Below are positions 8,110 to 16,639 of a stretch of 64,000 bases of DNA, in pieces. A model generated the notes under the pieces. That model did no database searches and was not told where the DNA came from. It saw only the letters and a list, made by a program, of their open reading frames with translations. The DNA lies in assembly GCF_937997535.1 (NCBI RefSeq), contig NZ_CALKTT010000075.1, forward strand, positions 1-64,000, given 5' to 3'. The translations under genes and the position numbers were made by a program. Position 1 is the first letter of the stretch. Every line of letters begins with the position of its first letter. The DNA comes from an uncultured Campylobacter sp. GTDB lineage: Bacteria; Campylobacterota; Campylobacteria; Campylobacterales; Campylobacteraceae.

Positions 8110-8610
8110 ATGAGAAAAATTTTATCATTAGCGCTACTTTTATCTATGCCTTTGCTGGCAACAAACGATATAGACATTGATATCTCTGCCGCAATAAACG
8201 ATACAAACTTAAAAAATTTAGCGAATAAATGCGATTGGAACAAAGGCGATTATGAAGCTTGCTCGATATTAAAAGATACTTTATCGGCAAAATGCGACGA
8301 AAAAAATTTTGAAAGCTGCGGTGCATTGGGAATTTTATTAATATATTTGCGCAGAGATGAAGACTCAACAAAAGCGTTAAACAAAGCTTGCGATGCCGGA
8401 TTATTAAATTTTTGCCTAAATGCAGGAATGCACGATTTGTACTATACGGGCAACATAAAAAGAGCATTTGTAAATCTTAAAAAGGTATGCGATGCGGCGA
8501 TAGAGCCTTCGAAGAAAAAATTGGCTTGTAAGATGAGCTATGGTTTGGAGCCATGTTTAAATAACGACGAATGCAATCCTGTTAAAAAAGCTAAAGAACT
8601 TTTGGAATAA
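8110..8610 (+). CDS. Cys-rich Sel1-like secreted protein (paralogue of the preceding gene)
   Basis: A 166-residue protein whose signal peptide MRKILSLALLLSMPLLA starts at ATG 8110, two bases after the upstream stop. The mature part repeats the pattern of the upstream protein: CDEKNFESCGALGILL, ALNKACDAG, YYTGNIKRAF, and a C-terminal Cys pair. Disulfide-pinned helical repeats of this type occur in periplasmic or secreted Hcp-like proteins. The two genes look like a tandem duplication and one operon. Molecular role unknown. No hairpin is evident after the stop. Confidence 0.8.
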   Translation: MRKILSLALLLSMPLLATNDIDIDISAAINDTNLKNLANKCDWNKGDYEACSILKDTLSAKCDEKNFESCGALGILLIYLRRDEDSTKALNKACDAGLLNFCLNAGMHDLYYTGNIKRAFVNLKKVCDAAIEPSKKKLACKMSYGLEPCLNNDECNPVKKAKELLE

Positions 8611-8829
8611 GATTAATTTAACAGGATAAAAGAACGGCAATAATTTATAAAGTTTGAAAAGATAAAAGGTCGCGGCGGGCAATTTGAATTAATACAACCC
8701 ATCAAAAAAATAATGTAAGCAGTTGGCTATATAATTTTGAAATTCTAATCCAGAAACTTTGTATCTTACCTATAAAAATTTCTAAATTTTACTCTTGCAA
8801 TTTTTTAATCATAAATTTATTCAAGCCTT

Positions 8830-9384
8830 TTAAATTTCCTCTAAAACATCTCTTGCGTATTTCATCCCCAAATCATACGCCTTTTCATTTAGCGCACGGG
8901 TTTTTTCAGGCACAGAGCGGAGCATTTGCTCTTTTACTAGTCCTGAGTCCATACAGCGGCTAAGCTCTACTGCGATCGCTAAAGCCACGACACTTTGAGT
9001 GATGACATTCCCAACTTCGTATTTTGCGATGGTGATGATCGGAATTTCATAAATTTTAAAGTTCATCCTATCCTCATCGCTCGGCGCTACTAAATTCGGC
9101 TCAATTACGATCACGCCGCCTTTTTTCACGCCATTTTTGAAAGCATCGTAGCTACTCTGCGCCGTTGCGAGCATGAAATCGATCTCGCCCTCACTCGCGT
9201 AAGGATATAGAATTTCTTCATCGCTTAAGATAATATCCACTTTCGTAGGTCCGCCGCGTACCTGAGAGGTATACGTAGATGCCTTGATTCCATAGCCGCC
9301 GTGTGCGATCTTTGCCGCAGCTAGAATCTCACCTGCTAGGATTACGCCTTGACCGCCCACTCCCACAAATCTTAATTGATTCAT
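8830..9384 (-). CDS. oorC: 2-oxoglutarate:acceptor oxidoreductase gamma subunit
   Basis: A 184-residue gamma subunit of the CoA-dependent 2-oxoglutarate oxidoreductase, which replaces 2-oxoglutarate dehydrogenase in Campylobacter. The N-terminus FVGVGGQGVILAGEILA (about 6-22) is the family hallmark, followed by TSQVRGGPTKVDIILSD. It is last in the order oorD-oorA-oorB-oorC and separated from oorB by one base. The complex converts 2-oxoglutarate and CoA to succinyl-CoA and CO2, passing electrons to ferredoxin or flavodoxin. Confidence 0.93.
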   Translation of the reverse strand: MNQLRFVGVGGQGVILAGEILAAAKIAHGGYGIKASTYTSQVRGGPTKVDIILSDEEILYPYASEGEIDFMLATAQSSYDAFKNGVKKGGVIVIEPNLVAPSDEDRMNFKIYEIPIITIAKYEVGNVITQSVVALAIAVELSRCMDSGLVKEQMLRSVPEKTRALNEKAYDLGMKYARDVLEEI

Positions 9385-9385
9385 C

Positions 9386-10231
9386 TTATCTTAGTCCTTC
9401 AAAATTTATCGCTTCGCCGCTTTGTGCCGCGTCTATCACCTTTTGATACGCCTTTGTGTATTCGGTATGCTCATTATCTTCATGTAAAACCCCAAGCGGA
9501 AATAGCCCCGCTCGCTCATCCTTGCTAAGAGCGTCAAATTTTGCTTTGGAAATCGTGCGCGAATCAAGCCACTTTAGCATTTGCACTGCCTCGCTCATTT
9601 TATTTTTACGACCCAAATTTACGTGGCAATTGCTAAAAATATCAAAAAAACTATAACCCTCGTGCTCAAAGCCCTTGGCTAGAAGTCGCTCGATTTTTTC
9701 GGGATTTGTCACGCTCTCGCGTCCGACAAAAGTTGCTCCGGCAGCGATCGCAAGTTTCGCCGCATCAAAGCTGGGATCGACATTGCCGTATTGTGCCGTA
9801 ACCGTCCAAAACCCGCGCGGTGTCGTAGGACTCGTCTGCGAGTTCGTAAGCCCGTAGATGAAATTGTTTACTAAGATATGATTTAGATCGATATTGCGGC
9901 GGCATCCATGGATCGTGTGATTGCCCCCTATCGCAAGCCCATCGCCATCGCCAGTGACTACTATTACGTGTTTGCCTGGATTTGCAAGCTTGATACCCGT
10001 AGCATAAGCTATCGCGCGTCCGTGCGTCGTATGGACGGTATTGCAGTCTATGTAACTCGACATCCTGCCACTACAGCCGATACCGCTTACCACGCACACA
10101 TCGTCCATACTCCAGCCTATGCGGTCAATCGCGCGGATGATCGCTTTTAAGATCACTCCGTCGCCGCAGCCCCAGCACCAAAGCGTAGGCATCTTGTCCG
10201 TTCTTAGATATTTGTCGTAATCAAACGCCAT
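9386..10231 (-). CDS. oorB: 2-oxoglutarate:acceptor oxidoreductase beta subunit (thiamine diphosphate site)
   Basis: A 281-residue subunit that binds thiamine diphosphate and Mg: GDGDGLAIGGNH begins at about residue 95 and leads to NHILVNNFIYGLTNSQ. Cysteines in WCWGCGDG (about 18-25) and SGIGCSGR match the cluster-binding cysteines of this subunit class. It abuts oorA directly (stop at 10232, ATG at 10231), so the two are made together. It performs decarboxylation and electron relay in the cytosolic OorDABC complex. Confidence 0.94.
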   Translation of the reverse strand: MAFDYDKYLRTDKMPTLWCWGCGDGVILKAIIRAIDRIGWSMDDVCVVSGIGCSGRMSSYIDCNTVHTTHGRAIAYATGIKLANPGKHVIVVTGDGDGLAIGGNHTIHGCRRNIDLNHILVNNFIYGLTNSQTSPTTPRGFWTVTAQYGNVDPSFDAAKLAIAAGATFVGRESVTNPEKIERLLAKGFEHEGYSFFDIFSNCHVNLGRKNKMSEAVQMLKWLDSRTISKAKFDALSKDERAGLFPLGVLHEDNEHTEYTKAYQKVIDAAQSGEAINFEGLR

Positions 10232-11353
10232 TTAAAGCTCCTTTACTTTCTCGATAATCTCGCTAGGGCTGATCGGTCTGCCGTTTGCCTTAAGAAGCGT
10301 CTTAAAATCATCCCTCAAACAAGCGCGCTGCACCTCTAGCAGATACTGCCCTAAATTTAGCTCGGCGATCAAAATTTTATTAAATCTCTCCCCTAGCTCT
10401 CTTAGCTTGCGCACAGGGCTTGGCCACAGCGTGATCGGGCGAAAAAGTCCCACACGCACGCCTTGTCCTCGTAGCTTTAAAATCGCGTCTTTTGCTGCCA
10501 GGCTAACGCTGCCGTAGGCGATGATGCAAGCATCAGCGTCATCTAGCATAAATTCCTCATATTGCACGATCTCATCTTCATGCGCCGAAATTTTATTAAA
10601 AAGCCTTTTTATAGAGTGATCCACGATCTGCTCGTTTTCGGTCGGAAAGCCCTTCGCGCCGTGATGCAGCCCCGTTATGTGATAGTGATATCCCCTAAAA
10701 AATGGATTTAGCACCGCAGGCTTATCGGGTGCAGCGTCGTAGGGCTCATAATCTTTCGGACTACTTTTAAATTCCGCCCTGCGTTCGATTTTTAAATCCG
10801 AAATTTCAGGCAGCACCGCCTTAGCCTGCATATGCCCAAGCGTCTCATCAAGTAGCAAAAATACCGGCGTCATAAACCGCTCGGCTAGATTGAAGGCGCG
10901 CACGGTTTGCGTATAAGCCTCCTTTAGTGAGCCAGGGCACAGCGCGATGCTTTGAAAATCGCCGTGAGTGGGGTTGCGAGCTTGCAAAATATCGCCCTGC
11001 GCCACTCGCGTAGGAAGCCCGGTGCTAGGACCTCCGCGCATAACATTTACGATTAAAAGCGGAATTTCAGCGATGAAGCCAAGCCCGATCTGCTCTGATT
11101 TCAGCGAAATTCCAGGACCGGAGCTTGCCGTCATCGCCTTCGCACCGCTCATAGACGCGCCCAAAGCTACAGAAATGCCCGAAATTTCATCTTCCATCTG
11201 GATAAATTTACCTCCGACCTTAGGTAGCAAGCGACTCATCTCGTGCGCGATCTCGCTGCTCGGCGTGATCGGGTAGCCGCCGAAAAAATTACAGCCACAA
11301 TCAATCGCCGCACGCGCAATTAAGGCGTTGCCTGTGGAAATTACCTCTCTCAT
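10232..11353 (-). CDS. oorA: 2-oxoglutarate:acceptor oxidoreductase alpha subunit
   Basis: A 373-residue alpha subunit with the pyrimidine-binding PFOR domain I: FFGGYPITPSSEIAHEM (about 23-39), MEDEISGISVALGAS and TASSGPGISLKSE. Domain II follows (ACIIAYGSVSLAAKDAI). The ATG at 11353 overlaps the oorD stop by one base. It provides part of the substrate and thiamine pocket of the OorDABC complex. Length and motif order are normal and there is no low-complexity insertion here. Confidence 0.95.
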   Translation of the reverse strand: MREVISTGNALIARAAIDCGCNFFGGYPITPSSEIAHEMSRLLPKVGGKFIQMEDEISGISVALGASMSGAKAMTASSGPGISLKSEQIGLGFIAEIPLLIVNVMRGGPSTGLPTRVAQGDILQARNPTHGDFQSIALCPGSLKEAYTQTVRAFNLAERFMTPVFLLLDETLGHMQAKAVLPEISDLKIERRAEFKSSPKDYEPYDAAPDKPAVLNPFFRGYHYHITGLHHGAKGFPTENEQIVDHSIKRLFNKISAHEDEIVQYEEFMLDDADACIIAYGSVSLAAKDAILKLRGQGVRVGLFRPITLWPSPVRKLRELGERFNKILIAELNLGQYLLEVQRACLRDDFKTLLKANGRPISPSEIIEKVKEL

Positions 11354-11664
11354 TATGCGTCCTTGGGTTTCATAAAATTATTGTTTTTGATCTTTTCAGC
11401 CATCTCTCTAGCCTGAGAGCTTATACGAGCGAATTTAAAGCCCTTGGGCGCGACGAAAATCGCAAAATCTGGGCAGTGCAACTCGCACTCCCTACAGCCG
11501 ATACAGGCGCCCTCATCCACCACGTCGATCATCATGCCCTGCACGGCGCCCTCGTCCTGTCTCATCGCGATCGCGCCGCTAGGACAGACGCTTACGCAGA
11601 TGTTGCACGCCTTACAGCGGCTCTCATCCGTCCATACGGCGCGCTGGCTCTCATTTTCGCTCAT
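11353..11664 (-). CDS. oorD: 2-oxoglutarate:acceptor oxidoreductase delta subunit (2x[4Fe-4S] ferredoxin)
   Basis: A 103-residue ferredoxin-type subunit with two CxxCxxCxxxCP-like motifs, CKACNICVSVCPSG (about 18-31) and CIGCRECELHCP (about 55-66), that should bind two [4Fe-4S] clusters. It is the first gene of oorDABC and is preceded by AAGGAG. It moves electrons out of the OorAB core. In C. jejuni, sucC and sucD lie between mdh and oorD; here that place is a 314-base repeat-rich gap. Confidence 0.94.
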   Translation of the reverse strand: MSENESQRAVWTDESRCKACNICVSVCPSGAIAMRQDEGAVQGMMIDVVDEGACIGCRECELHCPDFAIFVAPKGFKFARISSQAREMAEKIKNNNFMKPKDA

Positions 11665-11978
11665 ATTTTCTCCTTAATTTATCAAAATCCGCACTAAATC
11701 CCGCTTCGCGATTTATTGAAATTTTGCGGCGTTTAAAAATTTTACGTCACGCAGAATTCTGAGCCAAAGTAAAATTTTAATCTACGAAATTTCACAGCGA
11801 GCAAAATTGCGCAAATTTTAAAATTCCGCAGCGAATGAAATTTTACGCTGCAAAATTCCGCGAGCTTAAATTTCTTGCCAAAGTGAAATTTGATGCTGCA
11901 AATTCTATCACAAGAATTCTGCGCTTTAAAATTTTAGCTCTGTAAATTCCGCGTCGCGTCAAATTCGCTTTATTTCCA
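11665..11978. repeat. RAATTY repeat array between oorD and mdh
   Basis: There is no gene. From about 11740 to 11960 the DNA repeats units such as AAATTTTACG, GAAATTTTACGC, AAATTCCGCGAGC and GAATTCTGCGC roughly every 20 bases. The oor promoter must lie near 11665-11720. Confidence 0.7.
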
Positions 11979-12860
11979 CTAAAACTTTAGCTCCGCTATC
12001 CGCTCACGCATCCGTTCAAGCTGCTCGTAAAACTCGCCCGAGTAGGCGAAATTTCTCTCTATCGCGCCCATTTTGCCGACGCTTACGAAGCGCCCCAAAG
12101 GCACTCCAGATCTATCCGCGACGCAGCAGGCAAGCGTGCCGCAGGTATCAAAAAGGATGTATTTTATGATCTTTACGATGCCCGCTGCAGGCGCCAAATA
12201 CGCCGACGTACCCAGTAGCTCGCCGATCTGCGCGCCGGCGCATTTGGTATTTTGCACCGCACGATCAAAAATTTCATCCGAAATTTCAAATCCCAGCTCG
12301 TTTTTAAGCGCGATCATCTCTTCGCTATGCGGACCCACGATCGCGCTTCTCATTGATGAAATTTCCTTGCCGCTTGCGCGCGCGAGTTCAAATTTAAGCC
12401 GCGCGCCGTCTAGCTCGCCCGCCATGCCGATGACGCGCTCCTTTGCAAACCCGCTAGCCTGCAGCGCCGCATAAACCATCATATCAAGCGGATTGGTAAC
12501 GACGACGATAATGGAGCCAGGCGCGTATTTTGCGGCATCTCGCGCGCATTGCGCGACGATGGCGGCGTTGCTGCCAAACAGCTCCTCCCTGCTCTGCCCC
12601 GCCTTTCTTGCATGCCCCGCCGTGATCACGACGATGCCTGCCTCCGCTATGTCGCCGGGCTCCGTACTGCCGCTTATACGTAGGTCGCGCTCATAAACCG
12701 CCGCCGTATGGGCTAGATCGAGTGCCTTGCCGCGCGCGATCCGCTCTACAGCATCCACAAGCGCAATGCTATCTATCTTTTGGCTCAAAGAATCGCTTAC
12801 GATAAGATCGTTCGCTACCGCTGCGCCGATGTTTCCGGCGCCGAATATCGCTATTTTCAT
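11979..12860 (-). CDS. mdh: Malate dehydrogenase (LDH/MDH superfamily)
   Basis: A 293-residue NAD-dependent enzyme of the malate/lactate dehydrogenase family, oxidising malate to oxaloacetate. The Rossmann motif is FGAGNIGAAVA (about 5-15). The substrate loop GHARKAGQSREEL has Arg at the position that favours malate over lactate. VVTNPLDMM and GMAGELDGARLKFEL follow. The catalytic His is in GPHSEEM, whereas the family usually has GxHGDxM. I take the ATG at 12860 (MKIAIFGAGN) and not the upstream frame start, because it begins exactly at the Rossmann fold. It lies upstream of oorDABC on the same strand. Confidence 0.88.
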   Translation of the reverse strand: MKIAIFGAGNIGAAVANDLIVSDSLSQKIDSIALVDAVERIARGKALDLAHTAAVYERDLRISGSTEPGDIAEAGIVVITAGHARKAGQSREELFGSNAAIVAQCARDAAKYAPGSIIVVVTNPLDMMVYAALQASGFAKERVIGMAGELDGARLKFELARASGKEISSMRSAIVGPHSEEMIALKNELGFEISDEIFDRAVQNTKCAGAQIGELLGTSAYLAPAAGIVKIIKYILFDTCGTLACCVADRSGVPLGRFVSVGKMGAIERNFAYSGEFYEQLERMRERIAELKF

Positions 12861-12969
12861 TGTTATCTCCCAAATATCGGCCCGCATTTTTATAACTGCG
12901 GGGGTTAAATTTTAAAATTTAAAGACGAAATCTCGTTTTTTAAATTTAATTCCGAAACGGCCTTAAATT

Positions 12970-13920
12970 TTACCTCTGCGCCTTTACGTTGCGCTCGTGC
13001 TCGGCTTGCGTGCGCGCAAAATCGTGAAGTCCCGTCTTTTTATTTCGCATAAAATACAGATACTCGCTCTTTGCAGGCGCGAAAACGGCGCGTATCGCAT
13101 CGCGAGAGACCACGCACACGGGCTCTTTGGGAAGTCCGTCGTTGAGGTAGGTATTGTAGTGGCTGGTGTCGGTGCGGATGCGCTGCGGAGTGATCTTGAC
13201 ATGCGAAAACTCACCGTAATTTAGCGTACCGTCCATCTGAAGGCGCATATTTTTGGCTAAGCGGTTGTCGATGACGGAGGCTACGAGGGGCATCTCATCT
13301 GCATTTGCGGCCTCTTTTTGAATTACAGAGGCTTTGATCAGCACCTGCTTCCACGCCGTGGCGTTATATTCGCCGATAAGCTCGCGCGACAATCCTTCGT
13401 GGAATTTTTGTGCGCTTGAAACAAGGTGGTCGATGATATTTTTTTCGCTTTCGTTTTTGCCTATTTTATAGGTTTCTGGGATCAAAAAGCCCTCGTAAAA
13501 CGGCGCTGTGGCGTTGTATTCGCGCTCAAGCTCGCTAAAGCTTAGCCCGCGATCTTTCGCAAGCTGTTTTAAAAACACGATCGTAGTCTCGCCCGGGATC
13601 AGCTTAATCTCGTTCATCACGGGTTTTGCGACGCTTAGCTCATATAAAAACTGATATTTGGGCAAATTTTCGCCGCTAAGCTCCAGCTCGCCGGTTTTTG
13701 CGCCGCCGTAAAAAGAAAGTAGCCTCGCATCAAATTTCGTAAATTTAGGATAGCTCTTTGAGAGTTGCGATAAAATTTTCGTTGAGCTGCCCTGACCTAT
13801 CTGCACGGTTTTTGCGTTGCCGACGCGCTCGTGCAGATCAAAGCCCACGGCCAAAAGGACGATAGCCGCAAGCTCGATACAAACGCACGCCGCCTTGATG
13901 AGCTTTATAAAGAATTTCAT
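12970..13920 (-). CDS. mltG: Endolytic murein transglycosylase
   Basis: A 316-residue YceG-family lytic transglycosylase that cuts nascent glycan strands in the periplasm. It has one N-terminal membrane span (about 9-26), a LysM-like section (about 38-90) and the catalytic domain with EGFLIPETYKI, ASVIQKEAANADEMPLVASV and NRLAKNMRLQMDGTLNYG. The family motif is usually EKE where this protein reads QKE; the second Glu is kept. It is divergent from the AsmA-like gene and shares a short intergenic region with it. Confidence 0.9.
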   Translation of the reverse strand: MKFFIKLIKAACVCIELAAIVLLAVGFDLHERVGNAKTVQIGQGSSTKILSQLSKSYPKFTKFDARLLSFYGGAKTGELELSGENLPKYQFLYELSVAKPVMNEIKLIPGETTIVFLKQLAKDRGLSFSELEREYNATAPFYEGFLIPETYKIGKNESEKNIIDHLVSSAQKFHEGLSRELIGEYNATAWKQVLIKASVIQKEAANADEMPLVASVIDNRLAKNMRLQMDGTLNYGEFSHVKITPQRIRTDTSHYNTYLNDGLPKEPVCVVSRDAIRAVFAPAKSEYLYFMRNKKTGLHDFARTQAEHERNVKAQR

Positions 13921-14047
13921 GCGTTCCTTTCAAAATTTAGCTGAAATTATAGGCAAATAAGCCAAAATTTTGAATAAATTTCATATTATAAGCGCAGTTT
14001 TTCGGCACGCCCGATTTGGTTTTGGGGCGGAGTTTTTTGATGAGGCG

Positions 14048-16639
14048 ATGATGTTTAGAACTTTGGCTAGATTTTTTTTGTGCATAACCATACTTTTTAT
14101 AGTCTGCGCGGTAGGCCTAAAACACGGTGTTGCGATTTCGCAGCTGGACGTGGGCTTTGCAAAGCTTGAAAGGTTTTATCTCAAGCTAAATAAAGGTCTC
14201 GTGCTGCGCATCAAAAATCTTGAAATTACGCAAAATAATACACAAAATTTAGAGCAAAATTCCACCGATCTGCGCACGCAAAGCGAGAAAATTTTAGAAT
14301 TTAGCAAAAAAATCTCGCTCATCAACTCCTTTTTTGAAGAGATCGATGTGCAAAATTTGAAGATCAAGGGCGAAAGCCTAAAGCTAAAATACAAAAGCGA
14401 CGTTTTTTACGCCGACACGCGGTTTTTTAGGCTAAACTCGAAGATCACGCCTGGCGCAAACGGGCTAAACTTCGATCCGATCGAGCTTGAACTAAATGAT
14501 TTTAATCTCACTTTGCACGGCACGGCGCGGGCAAATTTTAGAGCCGATACGTATGATTTTAACGGCACCTTCGCTTCACACGAGATCGCGGGCGAGCTTG
14601 ACGTGCACAATATCGGTTCACAGCTAAATATCGAAATAAACCGCGCCTCGGCCTTGAGTCTGAAAAATTTTATGAATGAGCTGGGCGCACTTACGGGGCT
14701 AAATCCTCTTGCGAACGAGTGGATCTACGGCAAGGCGGTCGCGCAAAACTACTATATCGAAAATCTGCATGCCAAAGTCGATCTGAAAGATCCGCGCCCG
14801 ATCGCCAAAAATGTCAGCGCCACGGCTTACGCGCAGGATCTTACGATAAAATTTCAGCCGCAAATCGAAGCCGTAACGGTAAAAGATGCCAACATCACGC
14901 TCAAAAACGATTTTCTAAGCTTCACGCTAAATGAGCCTAAATTTAAAGGTAAAAGCCTGGAGGGAAGCAGCGTGCGTATCGGCGGACTCTTTGAAGAGAG
15001 GCCGGTCGTATATCTGGATCTGCGGACCAAGGAGAGCTTGGGCAAGGACCTTGTGGATATTTTGCAAAGCTACGGCATAAACGAGCCCGTATATCCGCTA
15101 GGCGGCGGAATCGATGCGCGCGTGCTGATAGACGTGGACGTCGAAAAAGAAAGCGCCAAGGTGGATGCGAACGTGACGCTAAAAGACGCCGATCTGATGA
15201 TCTCTAAAGCGAAATTTCACTCCAAAGCCGCGCGGGTGCATATCACCGAGAAAAAAATCGACATCAAAGACGCGAATCTGCAAAATGAAATTTTTAACGC
15301 CACTGCAAGCGGCAGTATCGATATCGCCACGCGCAAAGCTAAATTTAACGGCGTTATTCATAGCTTCAATCTCTCCCCGAACGGCAAAGAAATTTTAAAA
15401 TTTGGCGACGCGCGAGATAATATAAGCCTTGATTTTAGCGGCAAAGCGCCGGTGCTGAGCTCGCAATTTTTAGGCGCGAAGATGAGCTTCGGCGAGCGGA
15501 TCGAGATTAGCTCGCCCGATATTAGCGGAATTTTGCCCTTTTCTAAGACGCTTAAAAACGCGGGCATTAGCGGCGGAGATCTTAAAATTTTAACCAGCGA
15601 TTTTACAAACTTAGATATCAGCAGCAGCAATCTCATCTTTGATTTCGGTCTGCTAAACAAAGACGGAAGCCATTATAAAAACGACTCTTTCGTGCTTCGG
15701 GTGCGCGGCGGCGATCTGGACGGCTCTAGCGGAAGCGGTAAAATTTCTCTTAAAATAAACAAAGGCGGTAACTTCGTCTCTTTAAAAGACGTGGACGTCG
15801 CGATCAATACGAGCGTGCAAACCAGCGAGTTTAATAGCGGCACGAAGGAGCGCTCGCCGATAAATTTCAGCGGGCAAAACTCTTCCATCGTGCTATCCGA
15901 TCTTAATAAGACGCTGAAATTTACGCACTTTAACGGCGTGCTGGACGGTAAAAATATGAACCTGAACGCAAGCTTTAAACGCGGCGACGTGAAGTTGATC
16001 TTTAAAAAGAGCTTGCTTCAAATTTTTGCGCAAAACATCAGCGGCGAGGCGCTTAATCAATTCCTAGGCTCGCAGAGCTTCGACGGAGGGGTATTTACGC
16101 TAAAAGCAAGCGGCATCGATCCGCGAAACTACCGCGGCGAGATCAACGTGCAAAACACCTATCTGAAGGACTACATCATCTATCAAAGGCTGCTTAGCTT
16201 TATAAACTCCGTGCCGTCGCTGCTTACGTTTAAAACGCCCGATTTCAACGATCGCGGCTTTAGCGTGCAAAAGGGTAAAATTTACTTTCGCCGCAGCGGC
16301 GATAAAATTTATATAAACGCGATGAACTTTACCGGCAGTAGCGCCGACATCGCGGGTAACGGCGAAGTGGATATGAAAAGCGGCGCGCTAAATATCGATC
16401 TGGAGCTTAAATACCTCAAAGACGCAAGCTCGATAATCTCAAAAATCCCGCTGCTAAATCATATCATCTTGGGCGAAAACAATACGATCTCAACGATCAT
16501 CGAAATTCGCGGCACGACGAAAAAGCCCACCTACTCGACCGGCGTTGCGACCGACGTGCTAAAAACGCCGTATAATCTTATCAAAAACACGCTGATGCTG
16601 CCTTTTGTAATCTTCGGCGACAGCGAGGAGAGCAAATGA
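14048..16639 (+). CDS. AsmA/YhdP-like large inner-membrane-anchored protein
   Basis: About 863 residues with one N-terminal membrane span (LARFFLCITILFIVCAVGL) and a long periplasmic region of repeating beta strands. The C-terminal block (DFNDRGFSVQKGKIYFRR, GNGEVDMKSGALNIDLELKYLKD, IPLLNHIILGENNTIST) is characteristic of the YhdP/AsmA C-terminal domain. Proteins of this group form bridge-like channels implicated in phospholipid transport to the outer membrane. The frame opens at TTG 13970, but the tandem ATGs at 14048/14051 follow GAGGCG and precede the membrane span. It overlaps xerH by four bases, so the two are co-translated. Confidence 0.8.
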   Translation: MMFRTLARFFLCITILFIVCAVGLKHGVAISQLDVGFAKLERFYLKLNKGLVLRIKNLEITQNNTQNLEQNSTDLRTQSEKILEFSKKISLINSFFEEIDVQNLKIKGESLKLKYKSDVFYADTRFFRLNSKITPGANGLNFDPIELELNDFNLTLHGTARANFRADTYDFNGTFASHEIAGELDVHNIGSQLNIEINRASALSLKNFMNELGALTGLNPLANEWIYGKAVAQNYYIENLHAKVDLKDPRPIAKNVSATAYAQDLTIKFQPQIEAVTVKDANITLKNDFLSFTLNEPKFKGKSLEGSSVRIGGLFEERPVVYLDLRTKESLGKDLVDILQSYGINEPVYPLGGGIDARVLIDVDVEKESAKVDANVTLKDADLMISKAKFHSKAARVHITEKKIDIKDANLQNEIFNATASGSIDIATRKAKFNGVIHSFNLSPNGKEILKFGDARDNISLDFSGKAPVLSSQFLGAKMSFGERIEISSPDISGILPFSKTLKNAGISGGDLKILTSDFTNLDISSSNLIFDFGLLNKDGSHYKNDSFVLRVRGGDLDGSSGSGKISLKINKGGNFVSLKDVDVAINTSVQTSEFNSGTKERSPINFSGQNSSIVLSDLNKTLKFTHFNGVLDGKNMNLNASFKRGDVKLIFKKSLLQIFAQNISGEALNQFLGSQSFDGGVFTLKASGIDPRNYRGEINVQNTYLKDYIIYQRLLSFINSVPSLLTFKTPDFNDRGFSVQKGKIYFRRSGDKIYINAMNFTGSSADIAGNGEVDMKSGALNIDLELKYLKDASSIISKIPLLNHIILGENNTISTIIEIRGTTKKPTYSTGVATDVLKTPYNLIKNTLMLPFVIFGDSEESK

